A stretch of 9,083 nt of DNA, taken from positions 1-9,083 of the forward strand of contig CBDUBA010000152.1 of the NCBI GenBank assembly GCA_965365275.1, given 5' to 3'. The notes under the pieces were generated by a model. The model saw only the letters and a list, made by a program, of their open reading frames with translations, was not told the origin of the DNA and made no database searches. The translations under genes were made by a program, and so were the position numbers. Below are positions 1 through 7,211 of the stretch, one piece after another. The number at the start of each line of letters is the position of its first letter. Position 1 is the stretch's first letter. Source of the DNA: JAGTVG01 sp965365275 (GTDB lineage Bacteria; Bacteroidota; Bacteroidia; Cytophagales; Cyclobacteriaceae).

Positions 1-384
1 CTGGGAGATATATTTATCATTTTTACCTCCCTCGCAATATTTATTGCCTGCCTTGGATTATTCGGTCTTGCCACATTTATGTCGGAGCAGAGATCCAAAG
101 AAATAGGCATAAGGAAAGCATTAGGAGCGGATGTGACTACAGTCGTTTTATTATTGACTAAAGAGTTTACCAAACTGGTGCTGATATCTGTTGTTTTTGC
201 AATACCCGCCGTGATATTCCTGATGAACTGGTGGCTCGAGAGTTTTGCATATAAAACAGACCTTGGCGTAATGAGTTTTGTAATTGGAGGCCTTGGTGCC
301 TTATTAATATCCTGGCTGACCGTAAGCTACCAATCCATACGTGCGGCAATAGCCAATCCTACAAAAGCTCTACGTTATGAATGA
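1..384 (+). CDS. ABC transporter permease, FtsX/MacB-like, C-terminal fragment (5' end outside window)
   Basis: The reading frame is open from base 1 and ends at TGA 382-384, giving the last 127 residues of a larger protein. Visible parts are a hydrophobic helix (about residues 1-26), the cytoplasmic motif SEQRSKEIGIRKALGA (28-43), a helix at about 56-77, a short outer loop, a last helix at about 88-109, and the terminal NPTKALRYE. Helix, then RxxEIGIRKALGA, then two helices is the C-terminal FtsX domain of MacB/LolCE-type permeases. The NPxxxLRYE ending is common in the roughly 800-residue Bacteroidota versions with two FtsX domains. These inner-membrane proteins use a separate ATPase to drive mechanotransmission, efflux or lipoprotein movement; the substrate cannot be told from this piece. 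An internal ATG at 79 is not the start, because conserved sequence continues upstream. No functional link to the sulfatase genes is evident. Confidence 0.9.
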   Translation: MGDIFIIFTSLAIFIACLGLFGLATFMSEQRSKEIGIRKALGADVTTVVLLLTKEFTKLVLISVVFAIPAVIFLMNWWLESFAYKTDLGVMSFVIGGLGALLISWLTVSYQSIRAAIANPTKALRYE

Positions 385-404
385 TCTATCCGTATCATTC
401 ATAA
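375..404 (+). terminator. Perfect 11-bp inverted repeat over the permease stop codon; possible terminator
   Basis: TTATGAATGAT (375-385) is exactly complementary to ATCATTCATAA (394-404), with an 8-nt loop (386-393). The left arm contains the last codons and the TGA stop. The stem is AT-rich and no strong T-run follows (CCATTTCCTGTT), so it is not a classic intrinsic terminator. The perfect pairing and its place at the gene end suggest transcript 3'-end formation or stabilisation. Confidence 0.45.
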
Positions 405-453
405 TCCATTTCCTGTTGGTATAGGTAGGAAAAATTATCATGGATAGCTGTAT

Positions 454-521
454 TAATCCAAAATCAATTCTGGTGATTTTATCTTGTACACCTTTTTAAA
501 TGGTTGTACTTTTATGGATTA
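454..521 (+). repeat. Nested inverted repeats that could fold as a three-way junction
   Basis: An outer pair TAATCCA (454-460) / TGGATTA (515-521) encloses two hairpins. The first is AAAATCA (460-466) / TGATTTT (474-480) with a 7-nt loop. The second is GTACACC (486-492) / GGTTGTAC (502-509), with one bulged T and a 9-nt loop. The octamer GTGATTTT also occurs twice directly (473-480 and 522-529). The pairs are short and AT-rich, so chance is possible. If real, the element lies 70 nt or more upstream of the esterase and could be a leader structure or regulator-binding region. Confidence 0.25.
484..514 (+). promoter_or_regulatory. Candidate Bacteroidota-type promoter for the CE1-like esterase
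   Basis: TTG (484-486) and TACTTTTA (507-514) are separated by 20 nt. They resemble the Bacteroidota primary sigma pattern (-33 TTG/TTTG, -7 TAnnTTTG), with the last G of the -7 box replaced by A. Initiation would fall near 520, leaving a leader of about 70 nt before ATG 594. Such short AT-rich matches are frequent by chance, so this is only a candidate. Confidence 0.25.
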
Positions 522-593
522 GTGATTTTTTACCTCTACGAAAGGTGGTAAGGGACCTCAGAAGAACCAAATATTTTCAGTATCCAAGAAGGT

Positions 594-1487
594 ATGATCA
601 ATTCTTACAGAAATATTCTTGTGCTCTTTATCCTCGTCCTGTTATCTCTATCAGATGTTTTCGGACAGGATACTGAAGTTTTCCAATACAGATTTATTGT
701 TGACGGACGTGAGCGGATATACTATCTGTTTATCCCGGAAAGTCTCTCTGAGAAAGCACCTCTTGTATTTGTTTTTCATGGATACGGAGGAAATGCAAAG
801 GATATGATCGGATATTCCGGGATGAATACTGTTGCAAACAAAAATGGGTTTGCAGTTTGTTATCCACAGGGTGTATTTGGAAGTGATGAAAAGAATTCGT
901 GGAACGCAGGGTATTCCAATCCGGACGTAGATGATGTTAAGTTTATCACTGAATTGGCCCGGTATCTTCAGGTAGAACATGATCTGAATCCTGGAAATAC
1001 CTTTGCAACAGGAATGTCAAACGGGGGGGATATATGTTATGTGTTGGCCTGTAAGGCACCGGAAGTCTTTTCGGCTTTTGCCCCTGTTGCCGGATGTATG
1101 ATGGAATCTACCTTCAATACCTGCAATCCACGGAAGCCTCTCCCGATATTTGAGATCCATGGAACTGATGATGACATAACATTGTGGAACGGTGACAAAA
1201 ATTATTCGGAAATATATGGTGGGTATAAGGGGGTGAGGGAAACTTTCGATTTCTGGGTCAAGCTCAATAAATGTACAAATGTTCAAAGGGATGTCCTTCC
1301 TGATCTGAATAAGGAAGATAAAAGTTTTGTTGTACGTGAAATGTATACTGATGGGGTGGAAGGCCATGAAGTATGGTTATATACTCTTGTCGGAGGTAAA
1401 CATGACTGGCCGGGGAGCTGGGGTAATAAAGACTTTGGTGCTTCTGAAGAGGTATGGAATTTTTTCAAACGATTCGTTAAAGATTAA
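594..1487 (+). CDS. Secreted serine esterase, CE1 / PHB-depolymerase-like alpha/beta hydrolase
   Basis: This 297-residue protein has an N-terminal signal peptide (residues 1 to about 24, cleavage near FG-QD), so it acts in the periplasm or outside the cell. The core matches the Esterase_phd/LpqC/feruloyl-esterase fold: oxyanion motif HGYGG (62-66), nucleophile elbow GMSNGG with Ser142, acid in HGTDDD (Asp193 by alignment to HGTxD) and catalytic His270 in GGKHDWPG. All triad residues are present and the length suits a single-domain enzyme. Family members hydrolyse feruloyl, acetyl or polyester bonds. Beside sulfatase genes, removal of acyl esters from a glycan is the likelier role, and the database label 'PHB depolymerase' would mislead. 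Several Cys in the mature part (such as 148, 152, 168, 177, 227) could form disulfides. ATG 594 is the only start in the open frame that includes the signal peptide. A GAAGG lies directly before it, too close for a normal ribosome site. Confidence 0.88.
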   Translation: MINSYRNILVLFILVLLSLSDVFGQDTEVFQYRFIVDGRERIYYLFIPESLSEKAPLVFVFHGYGGNAKDMIGYSGMNTVANKNGFAVCYPQGVFGSDEKNSWNAGYSNPDVDDVKFITELARYLQVEHDLNPGNTFATGMSNGGDICYVLACKAPEVFSAFAPVAGCMMESTFNTCNPRKPLPIFEIHGTDDDITLWNGDKNYSEIYGGYKGVRETFDFWVKLNKCTNVQRDVLPDLNKEDKSFVVREMYTDGVEGHEVWLYTLVGGKHDWPGSWGNKDFGASEEVWNFFKRFVKD

Positions 1488-1717
1488 ACTTAAGTGATTA
1501 ATAGGATTACGTATTAAATAAAAAGAGAATTCCATCGACAGACTCGTATGATATCAGGTTTAAGGTTATAGTATATTATTCAATTATTTAATGATAAATA
1601 TTGAATTGAGGCTTGGGAATAACACCATGAAAAATATATATTTTCAACCGATAAATGATGAATGAATAAATTCGTTTGAGTATTTTACGAACACTGCATG
1701 ATAATTTTTTTAAAGAA
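1488..1717. other. 230-bp intergenic region between esterase and first sulfatase
   Basis: No convincing gene is seen. It holds a weak 6-bp inverted repeat TTAATA (1498-1503) / TATTAA (1512-1517) shortly after the esterase stop, a stronger AT-rich stem-loop at 1578-1606 (listed separately) and a one-mismatch match to the Bacteroidota -7 box, TTCGTTTG, at 1671-1678 with no good -33 partner. A 12-codon frame from ATG 1627 shows no sign of being real. The length and hairpins suggest that esterase and sulfatases may be separate transcription units. Confidence 0.5.
1578..1606 (+). terminator. AT-rich stem-loop, 12 bp with one bulge and a 4-nt loop; possible terminator or mRNA-end structure
   Basis: ATTCAAT-T-ATTTA (1578-1590) pairs with TAAATATTGAAT (1595-1606) around the loop ATGA, with only T1585 unpaired. 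It sits about 90 nt after the esterase stop and 110 nt before the sulfatase ATG. No T-tract follows, and the stem is nearly all A/T, so a terminator role is uncertain; it could also protect a transcript end. Confidence 0.35.
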
Positions 1718-3190
1718 ATGAAAAGAGTATTTATAAGTTTAGTAGCCACATTCCTCCTGATAGGTTTTAGTACATCATGTACTTACCTGGAAACAAAATC
1801 CAACTCTGGAACACCGAACATTGTCATCATATTTACTGATGACCAGGGTTACGGTGATGTGGGATGTTATGGCGCTACAGGTTATAATACACCCAATCTC
1901 GACAAGATGGCAAGCCAGGGAATGCGGTTCACTAACCATTATTCCGCCCAACCGGTTTGCAGTGCTTCCAGGGCAGGATTATTGACTGGATGTTATCCAA
2001 ACCGCATTGGCATTTCAGGAGCGCTCTTCCCCCACCATGAAATTGGCCTGAATCCCGAAGAACTTACCATAGCTGAAATGTTAAAAGCCAAAGGTTACGC
2101 TACCGCCATTTTTGGTAAGTGGCATTTGGGTCATCATAAGATGTTTCTGCCATTACAACATGGGTTCGATGAGTATGTTGGCGTACCTTATTCCAACGAT
2201 ATGTGGCCCATAAACCTCAAGGGAGAGAAAGATCCCCCCGGAACCGGAAGGGGTCATTATCCCCCACTTCCGCTGATAGAAGGGAATGAGACCATAGAAG
2301 AATTAAATTCCTATGCCGGGCAGGATAAACTCACCACACTTTTTACCGAAAAGGCGGTGGATTTTATAAACAGGAATGCTGCTAATCCATTTTTCCTTTA
2401 CGTCCCGCACAGCATGCCTCATGTTCCCCTTGGTGTGTCTGACAAATTCAGAGGTAAAAGTGAACAGGGGATGTATGGAGATGTGATGATGGAAATTGAC
2501 TGGTCAGTGGGGGAGATCATAAAAGCATTGAAGGATAATGGCATAGAAGATAATACTATTATAATCTTCACGACAGATAATGGCCCCTGGCTGAATTACG
2601 GTAACCATGCAGGATCCTCTGGGGGATTACGTGAAGGTAAGACCACAAGTTGGGAAGGTGGACAGCGTGTTCCATTTATCATCAGATGGCCGGGAAATAC
2701 GCCTGAGGGATTGGTATGCAATAAGCTCTCAAGCACCATCGATATCTTGCCTACCATTGCTGAAATAGTCGACGGAGAGCTGCCGGATCATAAGATCGAT
2801 GGCCTGAGTGTCCTTGATCTATGGAAAGGTGACTTTGGGAAAAGTCCCCGCGAGGAACTTTATTATTATTTTGGAACAAATAATTTGAATGCTGTGCGTA
2901 AAGGGAACTGGAAACTGGTTTATCCGCATACCTGGCAATCTTATCACGCTGAACCGGGAAATGATGGCCGGGGCGGACCAAGAATACCTATGAAAGTAGA
3001 TTCACTTGAATTGTATAATATGATGCGTGATCCCGGAGAAGAGTATAACATAGTCGATATGTACCCGGAAATAGTTAAAGAATTATTAACGGTTGGTGAA
3101 AAAGCACGGGCAGAACTCGGTGATCTGAATGTGGGGATTGAATCTGGTTCCGGGACCAGGGAAATAGGAAAACTAGAAAAAACGAAATAA
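1718..3190 (+). CDS. Exported sulfatase, arylsulfatase A / GALNS-like (family S1, Cys-type)
   Basis: A 490-residue formylglycine sulfatase that hydrolyses a sulfate ester, probably on a glycan. Visible features: signal with lipobox-like FSTSC (Cys21), suggesting a lipoprotein; metal site FTDDQG (Asp41, Asp42); sulfatase signature CSASRAGLLTG with Cys81 as formylglycine precursor and Arg85; GKWHLG with Lys134 and His136; His231; TTDNG with Asp287/Asn288; and GGLREGKTTSWEGG with Lys308. The C-terminal subdomain (about 380-490) has the RKGNWKL and ELYNMMRDPGEEYN motifs usual for arylsulfatase A and N-acetylgalactosamine-6-sulfatase types. The catalytic set is complete. The frame is open upstream to a TTG at 1676, but ATG 1718 puts a clean MKR signal at the N-terminus and is preferred. 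The next sulfatase starts 8 nt after the stop. Regiospecificity cannot be read from sequence alone. Confidence 0.92.
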   Translation: MKRVFISLVATFLLIGFSTSCTYLETKSNSGTPNIVIIFTDDQGYGDVGCYGATGYNTPNLDKMASQGMRFTNHYSAQPVCSASRAGLLTGCYPNRIGISGALFPHHEIGLNPEELTIAEMLKAKGYATAIFGKWHLGHHKMFLPLQHGFDEYVGVPYSNDMWPINLKGEKDPPGTGRGHYPPLPLIEGNETIEELNSYAGQDKLTTLFTEKAVDFINRNAANPFFLYVPHSMPHVPLGVSDKFRGKSEQGMYGDVMMEIDWSVGEIIKALKDNGIEDNTIIIFTTDNGPWLNYGNHAGSSGGLREGKTTSWEGGQRVPFIIRWPGNTPEGLVCNKLSSTIDILPTIAEIVDGELPDHKIDGLSVLDLWKGDFGKSPREELYYYFGTNNLNAVRKGNWKLVYPHTWQSYHAEPGNDGRGGPRIPMKVDSLELYNMMRDPGEEYNIVDMYPEIVKELLTVGEKARAELGDLNVGIESGSGTREIGKLEKTK

Positions 3191-3198
3191 TCAATACT

Positions 3199-4785
3199 AT
3201 GAAAAATATCATTTTGGTATTAGGCGGGATAACTATCCTTTCATTTTTATTTATCAAATGTAAACCTGAAAGTGAACCAGTCAAGCCTCCCAACATCCTG
3301 TATATTATGAGTGATGATCATGCTTTCCAGGCCATCAGTGCTTATGGAGGAAGTCATCTGGAAACACCTAATATAGACAGGATTGCAAGGGAAGGGGCAA
3401 TATTCAACAGGAGTTTTGTTACCAATTCCATATGCGCACCCAGCCGGGCAGTATTGCTGACAGGGAAGCACAGTTTCATTAACGGAAAAGTTGATAACAT
3501 TCACCCTTTTAACTGGGACCAGGAGAATTTCCCTAAGATACTCCAGAGAAACGGATACCAGACTGCTATGATCGGGAAGATCCATCTGGATGGCATTCCA
3601 CAGGGATTTGATTTTTCCATGGTCCTCCCAGGTCAGGGACATTATTATAATCCTGATTTCCTGATAGAAGGTGAAAGGAAAAGATTTGAAGGATATGTTA
3701 CGGATATAATTACCGAGACTACCCTTGACTGGCTGAAAAACAAAAGAGATCCGGATAAACCCTTTTGTGTTTTATATCACCAGAAAGCCCCGCACAGGAA
3801 CTGGAAACCCGCGCCAGAATATCTGACCTTGTTTGACGACACTACCTTTATGCCACCGGAGAACTTTTTTGATACCTATGAAGGCAGGGGCAGTGCCGCT
3901 AAAGAACAGGAAATGCAGATCGATGGACATATGCAATGGGGTCATGATTTTAAAATGCGTACCTCACCGGAAGGAGAGGAGACCAGGTTTGTTAATGAAT
4001 TAAATCGATTCAATGAAGAGCAGCTTGAGCAATGGCTGACAGCATATACGCCAAAAAATGAGGCGATGAAGTCAGCAAACCTTACCGGTAAGGAACTTGC
4101 CATCTGGAAGTATAACAGGTATATAAAAGACTATCTGCGAACCATTAAATCTGTGGATGATGGAGTAGGTGAGGTGCTGGATTATCTTGATGAAAGCGGA
4201 TTAGCTGAAAATACAATCGTGATCTATACTTCTGACCAGGGGTTTTACCTGGGGGAACATGGATGGTTTGATAAGCGCTTTATGTATGAAGAATCTTTCA
4301 GAACACCTATCCTGATGCGATATCCGAAGGAGATAAAGCCAGGTACACAGGTCAATCAACTTATACAGAACCTGGATTTCGCACCGACTTTTCTGGATTA
4401 TGCGGGGGTGGAAATACCTGCTGATTTTCAAGGGGAATCTTTCCGCAAGATTGTAAGTGGTGAAAAATCAGAATGGCGGGATGCTATTTATTATACCTAT
4501 TATGAATACCCATCGGTTCATATGGTAAAGCGGCATTACGGTGTCCGTACGGATAGGTACAAACTGATGCATTTTTACTATGATATCGATGAATGGGAGA
4601 TGTACGATCTTGAAAAGGATCCTCGGGAAATGAGGAATATTTACGATGACCCTGAGTATGCGGAGGTTAAGGAACTAATGCATGTACGGTTGGCTGAAAT
4701 GAGAGAAAAATACGGGGACAGCAAGGAAAATGATGACGCTTTCTTAGAGGCTTACCTGGAATCGATGAAAGAGAGAAACAGATAA
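3199..4785 (+). CDS. Exported sulfatase, N-acetylglucosamine-6-sulfatase-like (family S1, Cys-type)
   Basis: A 528-residue sulfatase beginning 8 nt after the preceding sulfatase, so almost certainly in the same mRNA. The N-terminus is a hydrophobic export signal ending FIKC (Cys21); Lys before Cys is not a canonical lipobox, so lipidation is uncertain. Motifs: SDDHAFQAISAYG (metal Asp39, Asp40); signature CAPSRAVLLTGK with formylglycine Cys79 and Arg83; IGKIHL with Lys127 and His129; YHQKAPHRNW with His194 and His199; TSDQGF with Asp346 (Gln in place of the commoner Asn); and GEHGWFDKRFMYEE with His354 and Lys359. The LLTGKHS and KAPHRNW patterns recall human GNS (glucosamine-6-sulfatase) and the related bacterial enzymes. 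A long, mostly helical, charged insertion (about 205-310) separates the two halves of the catalytic domain. Likely substrate is a 6-O-sulfated amino sugar, inferred by resemblance only. The C-terminus is charged and has no extra domain. Confidence 0.9.
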   Translation: MKNIILVLGGITILSFLFIKCKPESEPVKPPNILYIMSDDHAFQAISAYGGSHLETPNIDRIAREGAIFNRSFVTNSICAPSRAVLLTGKHSFINGKVDNIHPFNWDQENFPKILQRNGYQTAMIGKIHLDGIPQGFDFSMVLPGQGHYYNPDFLIEGERKRFEGYVTDIITETTLDWLKNKRDPDKPFCVLYHQKAPHRNWKPAPEYLTLFDDTTFMPPENFFDTYEGRGSAAKEQEMQIDGHMQWGHDFKMRTSPEGEETRFVNELNRFNEEQLEQWLTAYTPKNEAMKSANLTGKELAIWKYNRYIKDYLRTIKSVDDGVGEVLDYLDESGLAENTIVIYTSDQGFYLGEHGWFDKRFMYEESFRTPILMRYPKEIKPGTQVNQLIQNLDFAPTFLDYAGVEIPADFQGESFRKIVSGEKSEWRDAIYYTYYEYPSVHMVKRHYGVRTDRYKLMHFYYDIDEWEMYDLEKDPREMRNIYDDPEYAEVKELMHVRLAEMREKYGDSKENDDAFLEAYLESMKERNR

Positions 4786-4808
4786 GAAAATGCCATCTGA
4801 ATACATGC
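4786..4808. other. 23-bp convergent gene junction
   Basis: The + strand sulfatase stops at 4785 and the - strand esterase stops at 4809. No terminator-like hairpin or T-run was seen in the spacer, so transcripts from either side probably run into the opposite gene unless they end inside coding sequence. Confidence 0.7.
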
Positions 4809-7007
4809 TTACTCTAGCCAGTTGGTGAAAATTACAGCAGGATTATCGCCCGACCACAAACGGATTTGCAGGTTTTCATAAGCATTCGCTTGTTGGTAGG
4901 CATTTTTTATGATATTTAAATCGGGATGTGCAGTGGACAGGTCTATATTATTTCCCAATTGGTCTTTTACGTTGATTAGTAAAAGTTCTGCAGGAGCAAA
5001 AGTACTTATGAGGTCCGGGATATCATATTGGGGTAAGACACCTGCCAGGGAAGACTGTATGAGAATTGGATTATAATTTTTCTCATACACCATTAATCGG
5101 TATGAAATCAGTGGGTCGATCAGGGCCATTCTGGTGAAATTGGCGCTTACGATATTATTATGGAGCAGGTCCGATGTGAAAATTCCCCTTGCTATTCCGA
5201 ATATAATATCGTTTTCTATGTCATATTGGTCCAGAATAAAGGCACATACTTTATCGATATCTTCCATTCTAAGCCCGACAATACTTTTTCCAGTAAGGAT
5301 ACCTGCATACCATTTATTATATGATGAATGTTCTATATATGAATCTCCTTTTTCACCATCCGGAGCCAGTTCACCACTTCCAGTAATATCAGGAATGATA
5401 ACATGATATCCCTTTTTAACAAAATAGAGCGGCAATCCGGATCTCATCTCTTTATTTTTTCCTTCCGGGTTAAGGATCAGTATGGCTTTATTCAATCTAA
5501 AGGTATCGGGTATCAATACTGCCAATGGGATATTTCTTAAATTATTTCCTTTAATGAGATATTTCTCAATCATACAACTTTCATAAGTGTCTGTCCCGGA
5601 AAAAATATAATCATCATCAATGATAATATTTTCAAAGCCTGAGATCTGAATAACCGTTTTGGCCAGACTATCGGGTGAAAGGAAAATGGAATCCTTCATT
5701 ATCTCCTTATCACCAGCATTCTGAAGTGCCACTTTTTTATTTAAAGAGAAGATAGTCTCTCCATCGAATTCAGTTAATACCTGCCCGCTCTTTGTTACAC
5801 GAAGGTCTTTCTTGCTGAATACTGTCACGTCAAGATCGGATGAATCGCCCGGATGGTGTAGATGTTTCTGGAAAAAAGCATAGGCCCTTTCCCTGTTTTT
5901 AAGGGTGGATTCATGTCCTCCCTTATCCTCGATCATTTGGACAAGATCCTCATTGCCATATATCTTATAGACCTGTTTAACTTCCTCATATGTTTCCCTG
6001 GCTCCCTGGATACTGAAAAAATCACTTAATGTGCTGATGATCAGGGTCGGTTTTGGTGCCCTTACCTCGAGAAGATCGGCAAAATCAAGGCGGTTTTTTA
6101 ACAAGTTGGGTAAGTTTTGTTCCGCATCCTGGGGGCCTATCGACTCAAGAAGATACTGAAAGCTGGTAACATAGTTTTCAGGTGCAGAAGCCAGTATGCG
6201 ATCATCAAAAGCCGAGATATATACCGATTGGGTTCCACCCCCGGATCTACCCGTAATACCGATCCTTGTAGAATCGACCTCTACTCTTGAAACCAGGTAA
6301 TCGATACTCCTGATTCCATCCCAGATCATATATTTAGCCATAGACTGGCCATTAATAAAGCACTGTCCGCCTGCATAGGAATGCTCCTTGGTGGGGGTAT
6401 TATACAAGGACTTTTTGCCTTTTTTATGTAAATATTGCAGGCGCTCACCCTGGCTGACCGGATCAAAAGCCAGTACCACAAAGCCTTTCTTAACATAATT
6501 TATTATTGCATGCTGATATACTTCTGATCGAAAACCATCCCAGGTGTGGCCACTGCAATACAATATAGCCGGAGATTTTTGTTCCAAACCATCAGGGATG
6601 AATAATGCTGCGGTTACGTGTAATCCTGGTTGGGATTCATAGATCACCTTTTCAACTCTATATCCATCTCCTTTCAAAAGACCTGTAACCCTTGCATTTA
6701 ATGGCGTCTTTTCGGGGAACTCTCCAATAATTTTATCAAGTTTTACCCTGACTTCTGATCTTCTTTGTTCCCAGTCTTCCTTGCTTTTTAATTTCTTAAC
6801 CTGGTCTTTTCTTTCTGAAAGTTGTCTGAGGGCTATACCAGTCAGGCTATTATACAATGTTTGTTTGTGGTCAGAATGGTAATCCCAATAATTGAATAAT
6901 GAAAGGTCCGGTTGTGCATAAGATGTTAAGCTGCCGGTCAAGAATATAGCAGTGATCAATGATAATCTCCTTTTTCGAATTGTGAAAACTGATATATACT
7001 TCATCAT
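4809..7007 (-). CDS. Secreted two-domain alpha/beta-hydrolase esterase (acetyl-xylan-esterase-like), second domain degenerate
   Basis: A 732-residue protein with a signal peptide (residues 1-31, cleavage SYA-QP). Residues 32 to about 105 are a helical lead-in. Residues about 115-385 form an alpha/beta-hydrolase domain like the AXE1-type carbohydrate esterases of Bacteroidota: LYCSGHTWDG (149-158), FDPVSQGER (181-189), nucleophile elbow GRSGGG with Ser255, acid Asp329 in STLSDFF and His365 in KGGHE. Residues about 490-732 repeat the fold (AILILNPEG 508-516, VIIPDITGSGE 536-546), but the elbow reads GIARG with Ala606 in place of Ser, and no GGH-type His motif is visible near the end. One active and one pseudo-catalytic domain are therefore inferred. 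It probably removes acetyl or methyl esters from a glycan in the periplasm; acetyl, methyl and other carbohydrate-esterase families share these motifs, so specificity is open. Two ATGs stand in tandem (7007 and 7004); either gives the same signal. Confidence 0.82.
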   Translation of the reverse strand: MMKYISVFTIRKRRLSLITAIFLTGSLTSYAQPDLSLFNYWDYHSDHKQTLYNSLTGIALRQLSERKDQVKKLKSKEDWEQRRSEVRVKLDKIIGEFPEKTPLNARVTGLLKGDGYRVEKVIYESQPGLHVTAALFIPDGLEQKSPAILYCSGHTWDGFRSEVYQHAIINYVKKGFVVLAFDPVSQGERLQYLHKKGKKSLYNTPTKEHSYAGGQCFINGQSMAKYMIWDGIRSIDYLVSRVEVDSTRIGITGRSGGGTQSVYISAFDDRILASAPENYVTSFQYLLESIGPQDAEQNLPNLLKNRLDFADLLEVRAPKPTLIISTLSDFFSIQGARETYEEVKQVYKIYGNEDLVQMIEDKGGHESTLKNRERAYAFFQKHLHHPGDSSDLDVTVFSKKDLRVTKSGQVLTEFDGETIFSLNKKVALQNAGDKEIMKDSIFLSPDSLAKTVIQISGFENIIIDDDYIFSGTDTYESCMIEKYLIKGNNLRNIPLAVLIPDTFRLNKAILILNPEGKNKEMRSGLPLYFVKKGYHVIIPDITGSGELAPDGEKGDSYIEHSSYNKWYAGILTGKSIVGLRMEDIDKVCAFILDQYDIENDIIFGIARGIFTSDLLHNNIVSANFTRMALIDPLISYRLMVYEKNYNPILIQSSLAGVLPQYDIPDLISTFAPAELLLINVKDQLGNNIDLSTAHPDLNIIKNAYQQANAYENLQIRLWSGDNPAVIFTNWLE

Positions 7008-7104
7008 AATTAAAGAGTTATCTTATGGAGGTTAAATGTCTTTACAATTTAGCAATACTCAATCGATATTTAAATTTTCGGGGCGCTTAATCGAGATATC
7101 CCAT

Positions 7105-7130
7105 TTTCTTCAAACTTATTGTTGAAGGAA
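7105..7130 (-). promoter_or_regulatory. Candidate -7 box and inverted repeat upstream of the two-domain esterase
   Basis: Read on the - strand, 7118-7111 is TAAGTTTG, an exact match to the Bacteroidota -7 consensus TAnnTTTG. No clear TTG lies at the -33 distance. Initiation near 7105 would give a leader of about 95 nt. The same spot carries an inverted repeat, TTTCTTCAA (7105-7113) / TTGAAGGAA (7122-7130) with one non-Watson-Crick position and an 8-nt loop, which could be an operator or merely chance. Confidence 0.3.
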
Positions 7131-7211
7131 TTTGCTCATGAGACTACTTATTTATCCTCATTTGGCCTTGTTTACGATTCTGGAAGAATAATCCAGTAAT
7201 ACAATTGGTGC

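Noticed and set aside
651..1367. Two open frames of about 110 codons on - opposite the CE1-like esterase (651-980 and 1017-1367)
   Set aside because: Both fall inside a gene with a full catalytic triad and encode unrecognisable low-information sequence.
594..1487. True polyhydroxybutyrate depolymerase for storage polymer
   Set aside because: The fold family includes such enzymes, but the signal peptide, the sulfatase neighbours and the lack of PHB genes favour a glycan or feruloyl/acetyl esterase.
1627..1665. Twelve-codon frame starting ATG 1627 upstream of the first sulfatase
   Set aside because: It is too short, with no ribosome site or conserved feature visible; such frames are expected by chance in AT-rich DNA.
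1676..1717. In-frame TTG-initiated 14-residue N-terminal extension of the first sulfatase
   Set aside because: It would place polar and charged residues before the signal peptide, and the ATG at 1718 directly gives a normal MKR-type lipoprotein signal. The TTG also overlaps the weak -7-like sequence.
3247..3642. Open frame of 131 codons on - opposite the second sulfatase
   Set aside because: It lies across the sulfatase N-terminal and signature region, has no recognisable motif, and sits within a confidently assigned gene.
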